A stretch of 64,000 bases of DNA from Platerodrilus igneus (GCA_036346225.1 JARFIW010000968.1:1674001-1738000); one strand, 5' to 3'. Positions 45,515 to 57,441 are shown, counted from the first letter of the stretch. The notes: a model not told the origin generated them from the sequence alone. A program made the numbers and translations.

Positions 45515-45728
45515 GCCGTTTCATCGCTCCGGTCATCCAGAACGCAAACCTGTTAATATGCGACGGGGTCCTCCATGTCGAGAACTTTTACTAAGGGTTT
45601 CGGGTACGATATGCAGCCAAGAAAACTTGTAAATGCAGCCGAGCCAAAGTCCGGTTATGACCTGGTTACTCAAGGAAGCGCCATTGTTTTTAACCAGGGG
45701 AGGAAAAAATTAGTTTCCGTAAAACAAT
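45515..45728 (+). pseudogene. Polinton-2 coding remnant, left of BEL insertion
   Basis: Frames such as MPFHRSGHPERKPVNMRRG and FTKGFGYDMQPRKLVN / YDLVTQGSAIVFNQGRKKL run up to the BEL target site. No family recognised. By position it corresponds to the small hypothetical between the 'DPNEL' protein and integrase in copy 1. The sequence resumes at 52799. Confidence 0.35.
45724..45728. repeat. BEL target-site duplication, left (ACAAT)
   Basis: ACAAT directly precedes the TG of the left LTR and recurs directly after the CA of the right LTR. Confidence 0.9.
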
Positions 45729-46163
45729 TGATTAATGGGGATTAAGGAGTTGATATAAATTGATAAAGATATGCTATTACAGGGAAGGACCAATTGCTTT
45801 TGCAAGCAATAACGATAGCAGTGGAGCGGCTATGTAATAACTACAACTACACCAAACTACTTAATAAAGGGTATAAATACCTTTTATCCTGTGCCGCTGG
45901 GGGCAATAAACATTCACACACAAAGAGCTTCCGACGGACCACCAGTAACACGCTCGTCCGGGTGATGGTGTCGCTTTCAAAAGCTCTCATAAAACCGTCT
46001 TCTGCAAGGGTTCGGATGCGACTTGCTTCTGTAAAGGCTCGAGTACGACTGTCACTTCACGCACTCACTGCCGGTATATAATGTTTCACTGACAACTGTA
46101 GGATGCACGCACTGACGGTATTTATTGTCACAAAATACCGAATTGTTCGATGATGACGTAACA
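45729..46163 (-). repeat. BEL 3' LTR
   Basis: 435 bp, TG...CA. On the coding strand it is preceded by a purine-rich GGTGGGCGG (polypurine-tract candidate, 46164-46178). It contains a long plus-strand open frame (45794-46081) shared with the other LTR; as this is antisense to the element and within an LTR, I treat it as chance. Confidence 0.93.
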
Positions 46164-46401
46164 TACCGCCCACCAAATTCATAGAATTTTGAAAAGGAGG
46201 GAAGTAGGTTGGGTGAAGGAAATCACATGGGATTTGACCTTGCTAGGAAAACAGGTAACGAAAGATAGGGTGGTGCACTACAGCGAGCGATATTACCAAC
46301 TATGCAAAAATAAAATATATATGTAAATAAGCAAATATGTAAAAATAATATACTACTATACATGTAAGAAATGTGATATACATCTAAACATAAAAATAAA
46401 A

Positions 46402-46815
46402 TTAAAATACCGGTAGCGGCGCTAGTTTGACCAAAGGTCGTTTTAGTGTGCCATGTGCCGTTTTGATTTCAGCGACACGTATAATACCGTCCGCACCGGG
46501 AAAGGTATCAATAATACGACCAAACTTCCATTGAAGTGGAGAAAGCTGGTCGTCCTTGACGAGGACAATAGTGTCCTTTTCAACTTGTCGAACACCTACC
46601 TTAGAGTGCCATTTAACCTTTTGGTTCAGAGTATGTAAGTACTCATGGCTCCAGCGAGCCCAAAAATCTTGGTGGAGTTTTTGCAGGAGTTTCCACCTGT
46701 TTTTTAATGGTAAAACGTTGGTTGAATGGTCCTCATCTGGTGGTGCAGAAAGAGGCTCCATAGTTAGGAAATGACCTGGTATTAGACAACGCAAGTCATT
46801 TGGATCCGAACTCAA
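46402..46815 (-). pseudogene. BEL integrase C-terminal region
   Basis: Reads PNDLRCLIPGHFLTMEPL, FWARWSHEYLHTLNQKVKW, then VEKDTIVLVKDDQLSPLQWK, FPGADGIIRVAEIKTAHGTL and KRPLVKLAPLPVF. This is the tail of BEL/Pao integrases (GHFL, W..EYL..L, D-V-L-V-D, P..W..GRI, RPL.KL.PL). The end at about 46402 lies 240 bp before the LTR, normal for the family. Separated from the core by frame breaks. Confidence 0.85.
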
Positions 46816-47790
46816 AGCGCAGAGTGGCCTTGAATTTAGAACAGATTCAATTTGCGTAAGAACTGTGTAAAGTTCCTCAAACGTAAGTTTTGTTCGCCGA
46901 TTACGCGAGCTAGGTGTGTCTTTACCGACTTAACACCGCTTTCCACAAGCCACCGAAGTGAGGGGCGCTAGGGTGGATTAAACGACCACTTTATCCTTTC
47001 TGAGGTTACTGCACTATGCAGATAACTCGTAAGCTGACGATAGGCACCTACAAAATTAGTACCGCAATCGCTAAATATTTGAGAACAGCGTCCTCGACGT
47101 GCTATAAATCGTCGCAAAGCGGCAAGAAACGCGTCTGCCGACAAATCCGAAACAAGTTCAATATGTGCTGCCTTAGTGGCAAAACAAACAAAAATACAAA
47201 TATAGGCCTTAAGAGTTTTAGAGCCTCGCAGGCGGTTAGCCTTTATTAAAGAGGGCCAGCAAAATCAACACCAACAATACTGAACGGTTTGATTTGGGTA
47301 ATACGTGCTGCCGGTAGGTCTCCATAGGAGGAGTTACCAGGACCGGTTTGGTACGAAAACATCTATGACATGATGATAAATAACTTCGGATTGAATTTTT
47401 AATAGAAAGGATCCAGAAATTCTGTTGGATAAGATACGCTGTGGTATTAACACCAGGATGGCAATACCTTTCATGAGTTGACAGAATGATAAGTTCGGTT
47501 AATCGGTGCCGCTGAGGCAATAACGCAGGAAACTTTTCGGAATAGGAAAGCGAAGAATGTGTCAAGCGCCCACCTACTCTTAAGATGTTTTGTGGATCAA
47601 CAAATGGAGAAAGTTTTCGCAAGCTTTTAGGTAACTTACGGTTTGCCTTGATCGAAGCTATTTCCTTTGAAAATGTAACATTTTGTACATGCCGAACGAT
47701 AATCATGAGAGCATTGTGTAATTCAATGTCCGTTAAGGGACCCGTATGACGTTGAGCCATGGGTTTAGAAAATCTATAAATGTAAGCCAC
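46816..47790 (-). pseudogene. BEL integrase zinc-binding domain and core
   Basis: The clean frame 47790-47236 has LRKLSPFVDPQNILRVGGRL, the H2C2 zinc module HERYCHPGVN...SSCHRCF, and RTKPVLVTPPM. It then breaks at FNKG just before the catalytic core. The remaining core (about 47235-46816) is readable only in scattered frames. It overlaps the RNase H reading by about 58 bp in another frame, indicating a frameshift near 47760. Confidence 0.8.
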
Positions 47791-48345
47791 GATGCCTTGG
47801 ATTTTATATAACGATGAAAACGACTTAGTAAAATGTCAATGACGTTTGGATCTGTTTGAGCGACAAATGTTAGGATCTTCTTTTCCGTAGTTACCTCAGC
47901 AATTGAGGTTGACAATGTTGGTTGAGGCGGCCACGAGTCACTAGGGTAGTGAAGCCATTCAGACCCCGCCCACCATAGCGAACATGAAATAACCGCGCTT
48001 GGCATTAATTCCCGAGATGCAGGATCAGCCGGATTATGCGAAGATTTAATATAAAACCATCGGCTAGGGTGCAATGATCTCTTGAATGTGGCTAACACGG
48101 TTTGCCACAAAAGTTTTCCAACGAAAGGTGGAGAACGTATCCAAGTGAGAGCGACCGTAGAATCACTCCACGCTGAAACATCGGAGATGTCAATCAAGCC
48201 TTGATAAGAACGAATGGTAAAAGAAAGTAAATCGGTTAATAAAACGGCGGCACATAATTCCAAACGTGGAATTGAAATGCGCTTAATTGGAGCTACTTTT
48301 GTTTTAGCGGTTACAAATTGTACAGTTATTTCTCCAGTAGTTTGA
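47733..48345 (-). pseudogene. BEL RNase H region
   Basis: RISIPRLELCAAVLLTDLLS-type start, then VSAWSDSTVALTWI (RNase H Asp), RWFYIKSSHNPADPASREL, SLWWAGSEWLHY and a linker to about 47733. A frameshift and stop near 48345 separate it from RT. Follows the normal BEL order RT-RNase H-integrase. Confidence 0.85.
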
Positions 48346-48346
48346 T

Positions 48347-50860
48347 TTATGAACTGAAATACACTACCGCTGCATACCCTACCTCGCTAGCATCGCAAAA
48401 CCCATGCAAATGACAAGTAAAAGGATCCGAAGGGGGTAAACAACGTGGTAACTTTAGTGACGATAATAACGGCAACTCTTCTTGATACTGCTGCCATTGA
48501 GACGAAATGTCTGCTGGTGGGATGTCATCCCAATTCAAACCTAACATCCACAGATGCTGGATTAGGCGTTTTGCAAAAAGTGTTAGTGGTGCTAAAAATC
48601 CTAATGGATCATATATTCTGGCAACTTGTGAAAGTATGTTGCGCTTTGTACATATTGGGTTTAATGGTTTAACCCGAAATGAGAAAATATCTTCTGTAGG
48701 TGACCATTGAAGACCTAATATTTTTATTGATTCGTCCGAATCGAAATCGAGAGAAGTATATTGGCAAAAATCTGACGGAATGCCTTCCAAAATAGAAACT
48801 GAATTAGAACTCCATTTTCGAAGTTCAAACCCAGCCGAATGTAAAAGTCGAATAAGTTGATCTTTAATTTCGCGGGCCGATTGTATAGAATTTCCACCGG
48901 CGACGAAATCATCAATATATAGATTTGACCGTATAGCGTCAGCGGCTAACGGAAACCTTTTGCCTTCGTCAATGGCTAATTGCTGAAGAGTTTTTAATGC
49001 TAAATAAGGCGATGACTTAATACCGTAGGTCACTGTATTAAGCTGATATGTCTGGATGGGTTCTTCTGCGGAGAACCGCCAAACAATTAATTGAAACTTT
49101 CGATGTTCTTCGGTAACCAAAATTTGTCGATACATTTGGCGAACATCACAAGTAAAAACGAAACGATGAGTACGAAATTTCAGTAAGATTGACGAAATGT
49201 CGTTTTGGAGACTAGGTCCAGCCAATTGAGTGTCATTAAGTGACACGTTGTTTTTAGCCTTTGCAGAGGCGTCAAAAACCACACGAATTTTAGAAGTATG
49301 ACCTTCTTCTTTAAACACAGGGTGATGGGGTAAAAAATAATTATCGTTCCCAACGGGCGGAGAATCGAGTAATGCCATATGACCCGCATCAAGATAGTCC
49401 TGCATGAAATTGTTGTATTGGGCGCGTAGCTCCGGTTGAGCATGCAATTTGCGCTCCAACGAAAATAGTCTTTTTTTAGCCATCTCAAAGCAATTATCAA
49501 AAACGGGCAAAGTATCGTTGAACGGTAACGCAACAATAAAACGACCGCTAGGGTCACGAGAAAACGTGTTTTCAAAAATCAAATCTGCCTTTTCTTCTTC
49601 TGGAGAAGTATAAGGCTTGGATGGCAGTTCTTCTATCTCCCAAAACCGCCTTAGGGTCTGGTCGATAGGATCTTCTACAGAAGTAAAAAATGCTTGGACA
49701 GTATCAGACTGCAAGCTTTTTGTGGGACCAAGAATAGTCCAACCAAAAATTGTATTTATGGCGGCAGGCTGAAGAAATTTGCCATGTATAACACCGCCAT
49801 TGATGATGAACGGATAAACATCTGCTCCAAGGAGCATGTCAATAGTTCCTGGAGAGTTCCAGGTCGGGTCTGCAAAGTGCAGGCCGCATAAGTGTTCCCA
49901 ATTATTAGGAACTTCAACGCTAGGTAATTTGCCAGATATTGACGAAAGCACAAAAGTTGTGACTTCTAGAGATTTTTCAGAGTCTAACATAGAGCGAATA
50001 GTGCAGCTGACGGCACCTCTATTGACTGCTGAAGTTGTCTGCCCAAGTCCATAAATCGGAACTTGAGAACGTATGCGTGGAAGCCAAAGTTTGCTCACGC
50101 AATCGTCTCGAATAAAGCTAGCTTGGGAGCCAGGGTCTAAGAGTACCCTGATCGGTTTGTATCTACCAGAACGATCTTGAACTTCCACAACAGCAGTGGA
50201 GAGTAAGACAGTAACCCCAAAATTTGGATTCGTCTGTGAAGACAAAACATTTGCCGGAATAGGAGAGGCTGACTGCGTCCTATTGGCATTTTTATGCATA
50301 GGTGTAGCGATCGGTTCAGCTGAACGGCTAGAAGCAGGTTGCGGTTTAAAATGTAGCAAGGTATGATGCGGCTTGGCGCAAGTTCGACAGGAATTATAAG
50401 ATTTGCATTGCATGGACGCATGGTCTGTTCGTAAGCAATTTAAACAAAGGCGTAAGCGTTTGACAATGTCGAAACGTTCCGTCGGAATTTTCTTTAGAAA
50501 CGATTGACATCTATAAATTAAGTGATTGCCCTTGCAAGAAGGACAATGGTGCGAAAATGAATTCTTTGAGTCACTGGAGCTACTTGGTGTGTCCAGTGAA
50601 ACTACGTTAGAAGAAACTCTTGGTTTAAATTGAAACGCTGAGGATTTCTTAGGCACTGATGTGTGAGATGTATGGACAGTCGTCGAATAAGAAACAGGTG
50701 CGGTTGAAGAAAAGGTTTCCAACGCTGCACATTGTTGAGTTAAAAAATATCTCAAATCCTCGAAATTGGGTATTTGTTTCGGATCCGATTGGAGTTCGAA
50801 GCGTTTTCTAGTGAACGGATCGAGTTTTCTAAAAGCAAATCGACTAGAATAAAGTTCCAA
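48347..50860 (-). pseudogene. BEL gag-end / zinc knuckle / protease / RT open frame (837 codons)
   Basis: The longest clean frame of the window. Residues about 1-40: end of gag (FRKLDPFTRKRFELQ). About 108-165: zinc knuckles HCPSCKGNH, CLNCLRTDH and CRTCAKPHH. About 236-246: protease LLDPGSQASF, where the usual D-SG is D-PG. About 510-690: RT with VRVVFDASAK-type block, FVFTCDVRQMYRQI and YIDDFVAGG (about 647), followed by LSQVARIYDPLGFLAPL. Together they would process and copy the element. The Pro in the protease site and the flanking frameshifts argue against activity, though this segment by itself is intact. Confidence 0.92.
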
Positions 50861-51568
50861 TGTTCAGTGGGAAACTTTAAGTTAGTTAGAACAGCAAGGT
50901 TCTCTGAAAACAATCAATAAGTGCCCTAAGTTTCTTAGGGTCTTCTGATTTTAAAGGTGGAAAGTCTTTCATTGCTTTCCAATGCAAAGTTGCCAATAAA
51001 CGCGGGTTGCTAAATCGCTCACGCAAGGCGTTATAGGAAATAATAAAATTATCCCCCGAAATGGGTACAGATTTAACGATTCTTAAAGACTCCCCGCTAC
51101 AACAATTAATAAGGTGATTTAATTTTTCGATATTGGTGAGTGACGCGTTATTATAGACTAGACTGTCAAATAAATCGATGAAAGATGCGAACTCAGTTAC
51201 CTCATTCTTAAAGAGTGGGAGCTTTAACGGTACCAATTTTGATACCGTGCTGCTTGGAGCATTTTCGATGATTTGTGGTGCTTTCATTTCTTGCATCGTT
51301 TCGAGATGCAGCAGTATGCAAAAATAAGCGGAATCTACTTCCTTCCGTACAGCGTTGTAAGTTAATGATTCTACCTCGTCACAGAAGCTAAGACAGCAAT
51401 TAAAATTTTGCTGAAATTTGTATAAAAGTCAGTTACTCCCCTTGTTTGAATAAGGAACAACGTTTTTAAACTTGGGTCACTTTGTATAGTATTACAAAGC
51501 TCAAACATTTCTATAATACGTGTTTTCAGTAATTCTAGTTCTACTACATGTGCCTTCTTCGGAGCCAT
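50830..51568 (-). pseudogene. BEL gag
   Basis: From ATG 51568: MAPKKAHVVELELLKTRIIE, then a frameshift near 51420 into DEVESLTYNAVRKEVDSAYF, then (51296-50886) LPLFKNEVTEFASFIDLFDS, VYNNASLTNIEKLNHLINCC, SGESLRIVKSVPIS and NPRLLATLHWKAM, the DUF1759-type gag core. Breaks at about 50890 and 50840 lead into the 837-codon frame (FPTEHWNFIL in a third frame). Forms the virus-like particle shell in relatives. Confidence 0.85.
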
Positions 51569-51706
51569 AGTGACTGTTATTGTGAAAGGCCTACAATAAA
51601 ATGTTGTAAAACGGTACCGCTCAAGATGTACACTGAGAAATATTAAAATATTATGAGTTTGTTCAAAGCACGATAAGGTAAGACAGCGTATAAACCAATA
51701 AATCAC

Positions 51707-52341
51707 ATTTTATGACCATTAGCTTGCAATGTGGGTCTTAAAACGAGACGTCGAAAACCTACCGGTTTGTCAAACAAAGCGTAAAGATAAGATTTACAGC
51801 TTAACAACCCGGGCGGTTACGGTCGGCCTTTACTTCAAAGCTCACAGAAACGTGGTTTTAACGTATTTGCTGAAAGATGCAGCTTAACGTGTTTGCAAGA
51901 AGCGTTCAGCTTTTACATTCTATTACCCTTTGCAGATGTTCAATATTTTACCGCAAACCGACTGACAAGGGTTGCATGTGATAGAAAACGTACAATAGCT
52001 TTTAAATACAAAGCAAATCCCTTTCCTTTTTTGTTTAAGAAGTATAAGGCGACTATAATTTTTAGGTTGCTGTGCTTTATACCGCTAAAATAAATTTAAA
52101 ACTGAAAACTAACAAATTTTATATTATGGATTTGTTTGTAATTAAAACGCTTGCTGGTTTTAATTACGGCGAAATCGCTTAATCTAAAGACAGTATAAAT
52201 AATATTTACACATTTTAACCCGCTACATATGGAGCTTGAACACAAATTTAAAGCTAAATCATTAATTAATTAAAAAGCTCGCTGGAATGCAAAATAATAT
52301 TTAATTTAGGACATGCGAATACCATAGAACTGGTGAATGCT
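51707..52341 (-). other. BEL 5' leader
   Basis: About 600 bp between the primer site and gag with no coding frame; usual for BEL leaders. Confidence 0.6.
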
Positions 52342-52357
52342 GATCGAATTAGGACCA
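52342..52357 (-). other. BEL primer-binding-site candidate
   Basis: On the minus strand the LTR ends ATTAATCA, is followed by a T, and then TGGTCCTAATTCGATC. A TGG start next to the LTR is the expected position for a tRNA primer site. The matching tRNA was not identified. Confidence 0.5.
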
Positions 52358-52358
52358 A

Positions 52359-52793
52359 TGATTAATGGGGATTAAGGAGTTGATATAAATTGATAAAGAT
52401 ATGCTATTACAGGGAAGGACCAATTGCTTTTGCAAGCAATAACGATAGCAGTGGAGCGGCCATGTAATAACTACAACTACACCAAACTACTTAATAAAGG
52501 GTATAAATACCTTTTATCCTGTGCCGCTGGGAGCAATAAACATTCACACACAAAGAGCTTCCGACGGACCACCAGTAACACGCTCGTCCGGGTGATGGTG
52601 TCGCTTTCAAAAGCTCTCATAAAACCGTCTTCTGCAAGGGTTCGGATGCGACTTGCTTCTGTAAAAGCTCGAGTACGACTGTCACTTCACGCACTCACTG
52701 CCGGTATATAATGTTTCACTGACAACTGTAGGATGCACGCACTGACGGTATTTATTGTCACAAAATACCGAATTGTTCGATGATGACGTAACA
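52359..52793 (-). repeat. BEL 5' LTR
   Basis: 435 bp, same length as the 3' LTR with three substitutions and no indel. TG...CA ends on the plus strand as written. Confidence 0.93.
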
Positions 52794-52798
52794 ACAAT
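52794..52798. repeat. BEL target-site duplication, right (ACAAT)
   Basis: Exact match to 45724-45728. Confidence 0.9.
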
Positions 52799-53590
52799 AC
52801 TGGTAAATGTAATGGATCTCAAAGAAGAAAGTGACTGTGTAAAGAAGAAGTTTGCAGTCAATCTCGTAAGTCAGGCATTTTCTCACTGCCTGAAAATTAT
52901 ATATGTTTTGCTTAAAGTTGTAGTTTATAATGCCAAAACCTAGCGTATTATTAATATTGATAGTCCTGTTGTAGCCATTGATGCAAGAACTAAATAATAT
53001 TTAGATGAGAAAATTGTCAAACTTGTATCCGACTTGAAGACGCTTAAAAAGTTTTTTATAAATTTGGCATCTACCTCTGATTGATTTACAACGCAGTACC
53101 TGAAACTGTTAGAAACAAACCAAAACTTGAGCTTACACGGAAAGTGGAACTTAATAACGATACCCCAATTAGTTTAACATTGCGAAGAAATGAGTAAAAA
53201 AACTGTTGTAAACGAATTATTTAAAGCAGAACGTAAAAATTTTGTACGTCGGTTCATAATTCTAAAACCTGTAAAACGAGATCAAATTCAGCATATCTTT
53301 GTGAATTTTGGCCTTACACTCGCGTGAACATGGTTACTGAGATATGCTATTTCTGCAATAAAACAATACCAAATGACCTAAACGCTGCACAACAAGTTGA
53401 CGAACGAGAACATCAAAACTCGCAATTGGTGCATTTTAAATCGTACTATGCAAAAACAAGGTTACAAAAGTTTCGTTTTGTGGATAATTATATTTTTAAG
53501 ATGTTTGTTAGATAGAGCAAATAGAAACTTGGTTTCTGAGAACCACATTTACGACAATTCTGGACAAACAGTATACAGTTAATTAAAAAA
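52799..53590 (+). pseudogene. Polinton-2 remnant right of BEL, reaching integrase start
   Basis: Readable stretches: DLKEESDCVKKKFAVNLVSQ, YLDEKIVKLVSDLKTLKKFF, TTQYLKLLETNQNLSLHGKW and KKTVVNELFKAERKNFVRRF. The last resembles the N-terminal approach of the copy-1 integrase (KPAKINFEKRKVIVKG), which is also downstream of the 'DPNEL' gene there. Later frames (MVTEICYFCNKTIPND) have a Cys pair but no recognised fold. Many stops. Assigned to Polinton mainly by continuity across the BEL insertion. Confidence 0.4.
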
Positions 53591-54019
53591 AATTATGGAT
53601 GGTTTCTTACTAAAGATTACACAAACAAACATTTACAAGCCAAAAATTAGATTTTGTTTTTGAAATTTCGTCAATAAATTACAATAGAAATCGTCGTTGG
53701 TTCATATTATCTGAATTATTCTATTAGACTGGTCTGACGTTATAGATGTCAAAAGAATCGGCATTTTATTTTGAATGATAATCTAAAAAATATTTACATA
53801 TATAATAGGAAGCAATTAAATAATGCCGCGTCCTGTTTTATAGACTGTAAGTTTGAGATTCAACTGGCCGTTGACAGCAAAGCCGCGTGTTCAGGGTGTT
53901 CAGTAAACACAGATGTCACTTTTTAATGGGCGGCACTATTTTGACGAAAAAAATTCCTAATGTATATGTTTGTTTTATAAAATATCTTTAACCAACAGCT
54001 CAATACTCAATATAGATGC
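53591..54019. other. Unassigned sequence
   Basis: No gene or repeat recognised before the hAT-type direct repeat begins. Confidence 0.45.
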
Positions 54020-55082
54020 TGTGTTAGGTGGTGCTTTACAATGGACATATGCTCCTTATAAAAGGTTGAAGATGCTATTTTTGTTGCGATGGGTTACAGA
54101 CACCTAGCTATCACATATTATTTCATAAGATTGACCGCGTTGACGTTTTGAATATTGTAAATCGTTCAATAGGTATTCTTTAGAGTATAAAATTTGCCGA
54201 ACCCTTGTATTGATTGATTTTCTGCTGTTTGTTATATTTGTTGTTATTTGAATATTTCTGAAAGAGATGTTTGGTGTTTATCTTTGTTGTTGCCACAGTA
54301 AACAAAAGGAGAGCAGAGCTGGAACTGAATAAACATTAAACAATGACTTTTATTATCTACTGTTGAAAATCGGTTCCAAAATTCTTTTTGCTTGAAAGAT
54401 TTCTTTATAATCTCAAAATTTACAAATCATAGCCCCAGGATAAGATAATACTATCTACATTGTTGAATTTAAAAAACCGAATAGATAAAAGGGATTGTTA
54501 AAACCTTTCTTAATCTTAGGTTTGCCATTTTAAATACCTGCTCTTCTGCGTTTCCTGTCTTTTATTTCGATTTCCTAAATAATGTTATTTTAGTTGTGAC
54601 TGAATAGGCTTTTATAACTGTAAGTACCTCTGTAGTACATTTTGAATTCACTAACTGTGTACCATTTGTTCAGTTTCCAGCAACTTCTACACTTTCAATG
54701 CAGTAAAATTTTGAGACTATTATAGGTATATCTACTATTTCTTTAATTTTATAATACTAACAACGTAATCAGGTTTCAAAAAAGATATGTAAAATTAAAA
54801 ATTTTACTCTACAATCGTTAAATAAAAAAGGCTTTTTCGCTTGACATTGACAGCAAAAAGTTGACTTTGTGCAGGACATCTTATGCTCAGCGAGCGATAA
54901 AAACTAGAAAATTTGCATCGTCTGTGTCAACCTGCAAATATAAGCCTCCTTTCAAATTTGATAATTGTAAAATTTTTGACTTTTTAAATTTACTTACTGT
55001 TCATTGCATTAATACAATCAATGATTTAAAAAACATCTATTTTATATAGTGATCGTAGAAAAAATGTTTTATACATTTCCAA

Positions 55083-55176
55083 CAAAAAGTGACATTATTG
55101 CTCTAAATCGATTAACACACTCCACTCCGCGTTGCGTGGCAACTATCATTTTTGAGCACTAATGTATCACTTTTTG
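55083..55176. repeat. 94-bp inverted-repeat segment in hAT copy 1
   Basis: CAAAAAGTGACATTATTGCTC at the left and, as reverse complement of the right, CAAAAAGTGATACATTAGTGCTC: arms of 21-23 bases around a ~50-base spacer with a CpG-containing CTCCGCGTTGCGTGGC. The same segment is kept in copy 2 (61779-61872). Confidence 0.75.
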
Positions 55177-55215
55177 CTCTTATATATTATTTACACCAAA
55201 CTAATTTTTCAATAG

Positions 55216-57441
55216 ACGCCAAATAAAGAAAAAACACTATCGGGTTCAAAGTATCGTAAAATTAAACAACACAAAATGATATAATCACAGAAATATACTT
55301 CTAAGAATTTTGGATATCTCAAGAAAGAAACGCCTGAGGGGCTTCTTTCCGAAAAACAAGCATATACTTTTAAAACACCTACCCTTGAAGTTGTTGCTGA
55401 AGTAAGTAAAGTAGCTGTCCCGCATTATCTAAAACACTCTCATCTCATTCAACGAAATTGTCGACACTATACTTTAACGTCTCTAGCGATGAAATGAAAT
55501 ATGAAGTTGAAACGGTTTCTGGTATTTTTCCAGAATTCAAGATAGCCGATTCTGTTGATACCTAAGATCCCACCTTGTGGCCTCCAAACTTTAGTGAAAG
55601 AGAAGAAATGGCTTTGGTATAAATCAGGCCGACACAAATTCTTAAGTTTAATTTTCCAACAAATTCCGAAGGAAGAAGTTTTTCTAAAAAATATTACGGA
55701 AAGAAATTGAATAATGGTGAACGGGTTCACAGAACGTGGTTATTATATTCTCAGACAAAAGATAGTACTTTCTGTTTTCTGTGCAAAATTTTTGGGGATA
55801 GCTTAACACCACTAGGAAGCAGTGATAGTTTTGGTAACTGATCACACCTAACGCAGTATTTGAGCCGGCATGAAAAATTAAACATGCACATTGACTGTTT
55901 AAAAAAATTAATTGAATTTCAAAAATCACTAAAAATGTGTTCCACAATTAACTCCGTCTTTGAGCGTATTATTAATCAAGAGAAAGCGCGTTGGTGGTCT
56001 GTTCTTCAACGGATAATTTTTTAAATACAGTATTTAGCCAGACACAATTTAGCGCTAAGGGGAGAAAATAATAAACTTTTTTGTAGCAGCAACGGCAATT
56101 TTCTACAACTTATTGAAACAGTTGGTGAATTTGATTCTATTATGAGTGACCATATTGAAAGAATACAATTGAAAGAAAAAAACATGCCTCATTATTTAGG
56201 TGACAAAATTCAAAATGTAGTTATTGATATTTAAGTAAAAAATCAAACAAAAAATTATTAGTAACTTGCACAGCGCAAAATATTATTTCATAATATTAGA
56301 CTGTATCTTAGATACTTCTCATCAAAAACAAATTATTATTGTACGATTTGTTGAATATAATAACAAAGGTAAAATACTTGAAATTCAAGAACATGTTTTA
56401 GGATTTTTCCACATTTCAAACCAATTTGGTGTAGGTTTAGCAAAATTTTTAACTGATTTTCTTAAAAATGAGCTGTTATCATATCCTTGTCTCCTCATAT
56501 TATAGATAATCCGCTTTTAGAAATAGTTGGTAGTAGAGATGTCGACACCTCGCAGTAACACAGTCAGTTGCATTAAAAATAAAATTCTTTAAATTTATAT
56601 GTTCCACAGTAGTTTGGTACAATATTTTATTTAACGTTAATGTAACAAGTGAAACACAACAAAAATCTAAGATAAATATTATAAAATGCATAGAAACTTT
56701 GGCTAATTTTCTAACATATTTGCAGAAATGTAGATCAGATCACAAATTCAACAGTTTTCTAGTAGATGCTAAAGAAATTGCTGAATGTTTAGAAACCGAA
56801 CAAACATTTCCAAAAGTTCACACAGTCAGAAAACGTAAAATTAAACAACAACTTCTGTATGAACATGAAAATCAGCCTATTATAAATTCAAAAGATAAAT
56901 TTAAAATCAATTTAATTTTTGTATTTTGTATACAGCTATAAATACTGCACACGAAAGATTTCCTTTCTCAAAAGAGCATGACGACACCTTAAACTTTTTA
57001 TATGACTACATCAAATTAATTTCTGCGGTTGAAGTTACCATACCGCAATTCTCTAAAGACCTACAAATTAAATTAGCTGATAATAATTATTCATATATTT
57101 GGGCTATTGATATTGTGGGTGAGATTGGAACATTTCAAAACTTTTTAACTGCTGAAAAATATCAAGCTGGAATATTAGATATATTTACAAAAATGACCTA
57201 ATAGATATTTATCCAACTCTAACAACTTTTATCGTATTTTCTTGACAATGCCTGTATCCCTTGCCGAAGGAAGACGGTCTTTTCAAAACTTAAAATAATA
57301 AACAACCATCTCTATTCTACAATGGATCAGGAAAGACTGACAAGCCTGGCCACTATTTTAATCGAATTTGATAACGACTTAGACATAGAAGAAATATTTA
57401 ATGAATTTGCACTAAAAAAGCAAGACCAGCTATTTTTTTGA
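55216..57441 (+). pseudogene. hAT-type transposase (TTF zinc finger, DUF4371), copy 1
   Basis: The start is ACG at 55216 where copy 2 has ATG. N-terminus KEKTLSGSKYRKIKQ; DPTLWPPNFSEREEM; TTF-type zinc finger with RVHRTWLLYS, FCFLCKIFG and SRHEKLNMH. DUF4371 region: ARHNLALRGENNKLFC and MPHYLGDKIQN. RNase H-like core: FIILDCILDTSHQKQ, VRFVEYNNKGKIL and FGVGLAKFLTDFL. Middle part 56700-57200. C-terminal dimerisation domain MPVSLAEGRRSFQ then MDQERLTSLATILIEFDNDL, ending at TGA 57439-57441. It would cut and paste its own element. Many stops and frameshifts. Near full length, so it was once autonomous. Confidence 0.85.

Larger units (their letters stand above)
45729..52793 (-). mobile_element. 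Full-length BEL/Pao LTR retrotransposon (7,065 bp)
   Basis: Two 435-bp direct repeats with TG...CA ends (45729-46163 and 52359-52793) flank gag, zinc knuckles, protease, RT, RNase H and integrase on the minus strand. A perfect 5-bp duplication ACAAT surrounds the insertion. I count three mismatches between LTRs (C/T in GCGGCYATG, A/G in CTGGGRGC, A/G in GTAAARGCTCG), so insertion is recent. It interrupts the Polinton-2 remnant. The coding region nonetheless has at least five frame breaks. Confidence 0.95.
54020..57441 (+). mobile_element. hAT-type transposon remnant, copy 1
   Basis: Direct repeat of about 60710-64000, offset near 6,693 bp, roughly 85-90% identical by eye. It includes about 1.2 kb of 5' non-coding sequence, a 94-bp palindromic segment and the transposase pseudogene. 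Terminal inverted repeats and target duplications were not found, so outer limits are those of the shared sequence and the stop codon. Confidence 0.75.

Noticed and set aside
45794..46081. 95-codon frame repeated at 52424-52711
   Set aside because: Lies in both LTRs of the BEL element, antisense to its genes; duplicated because the LTRs are. Most likely chance.
48445..48710. Plus-strand frames within the BEL pol region
   Set aside because: Antisense shadows of the 837-codon pol frame.
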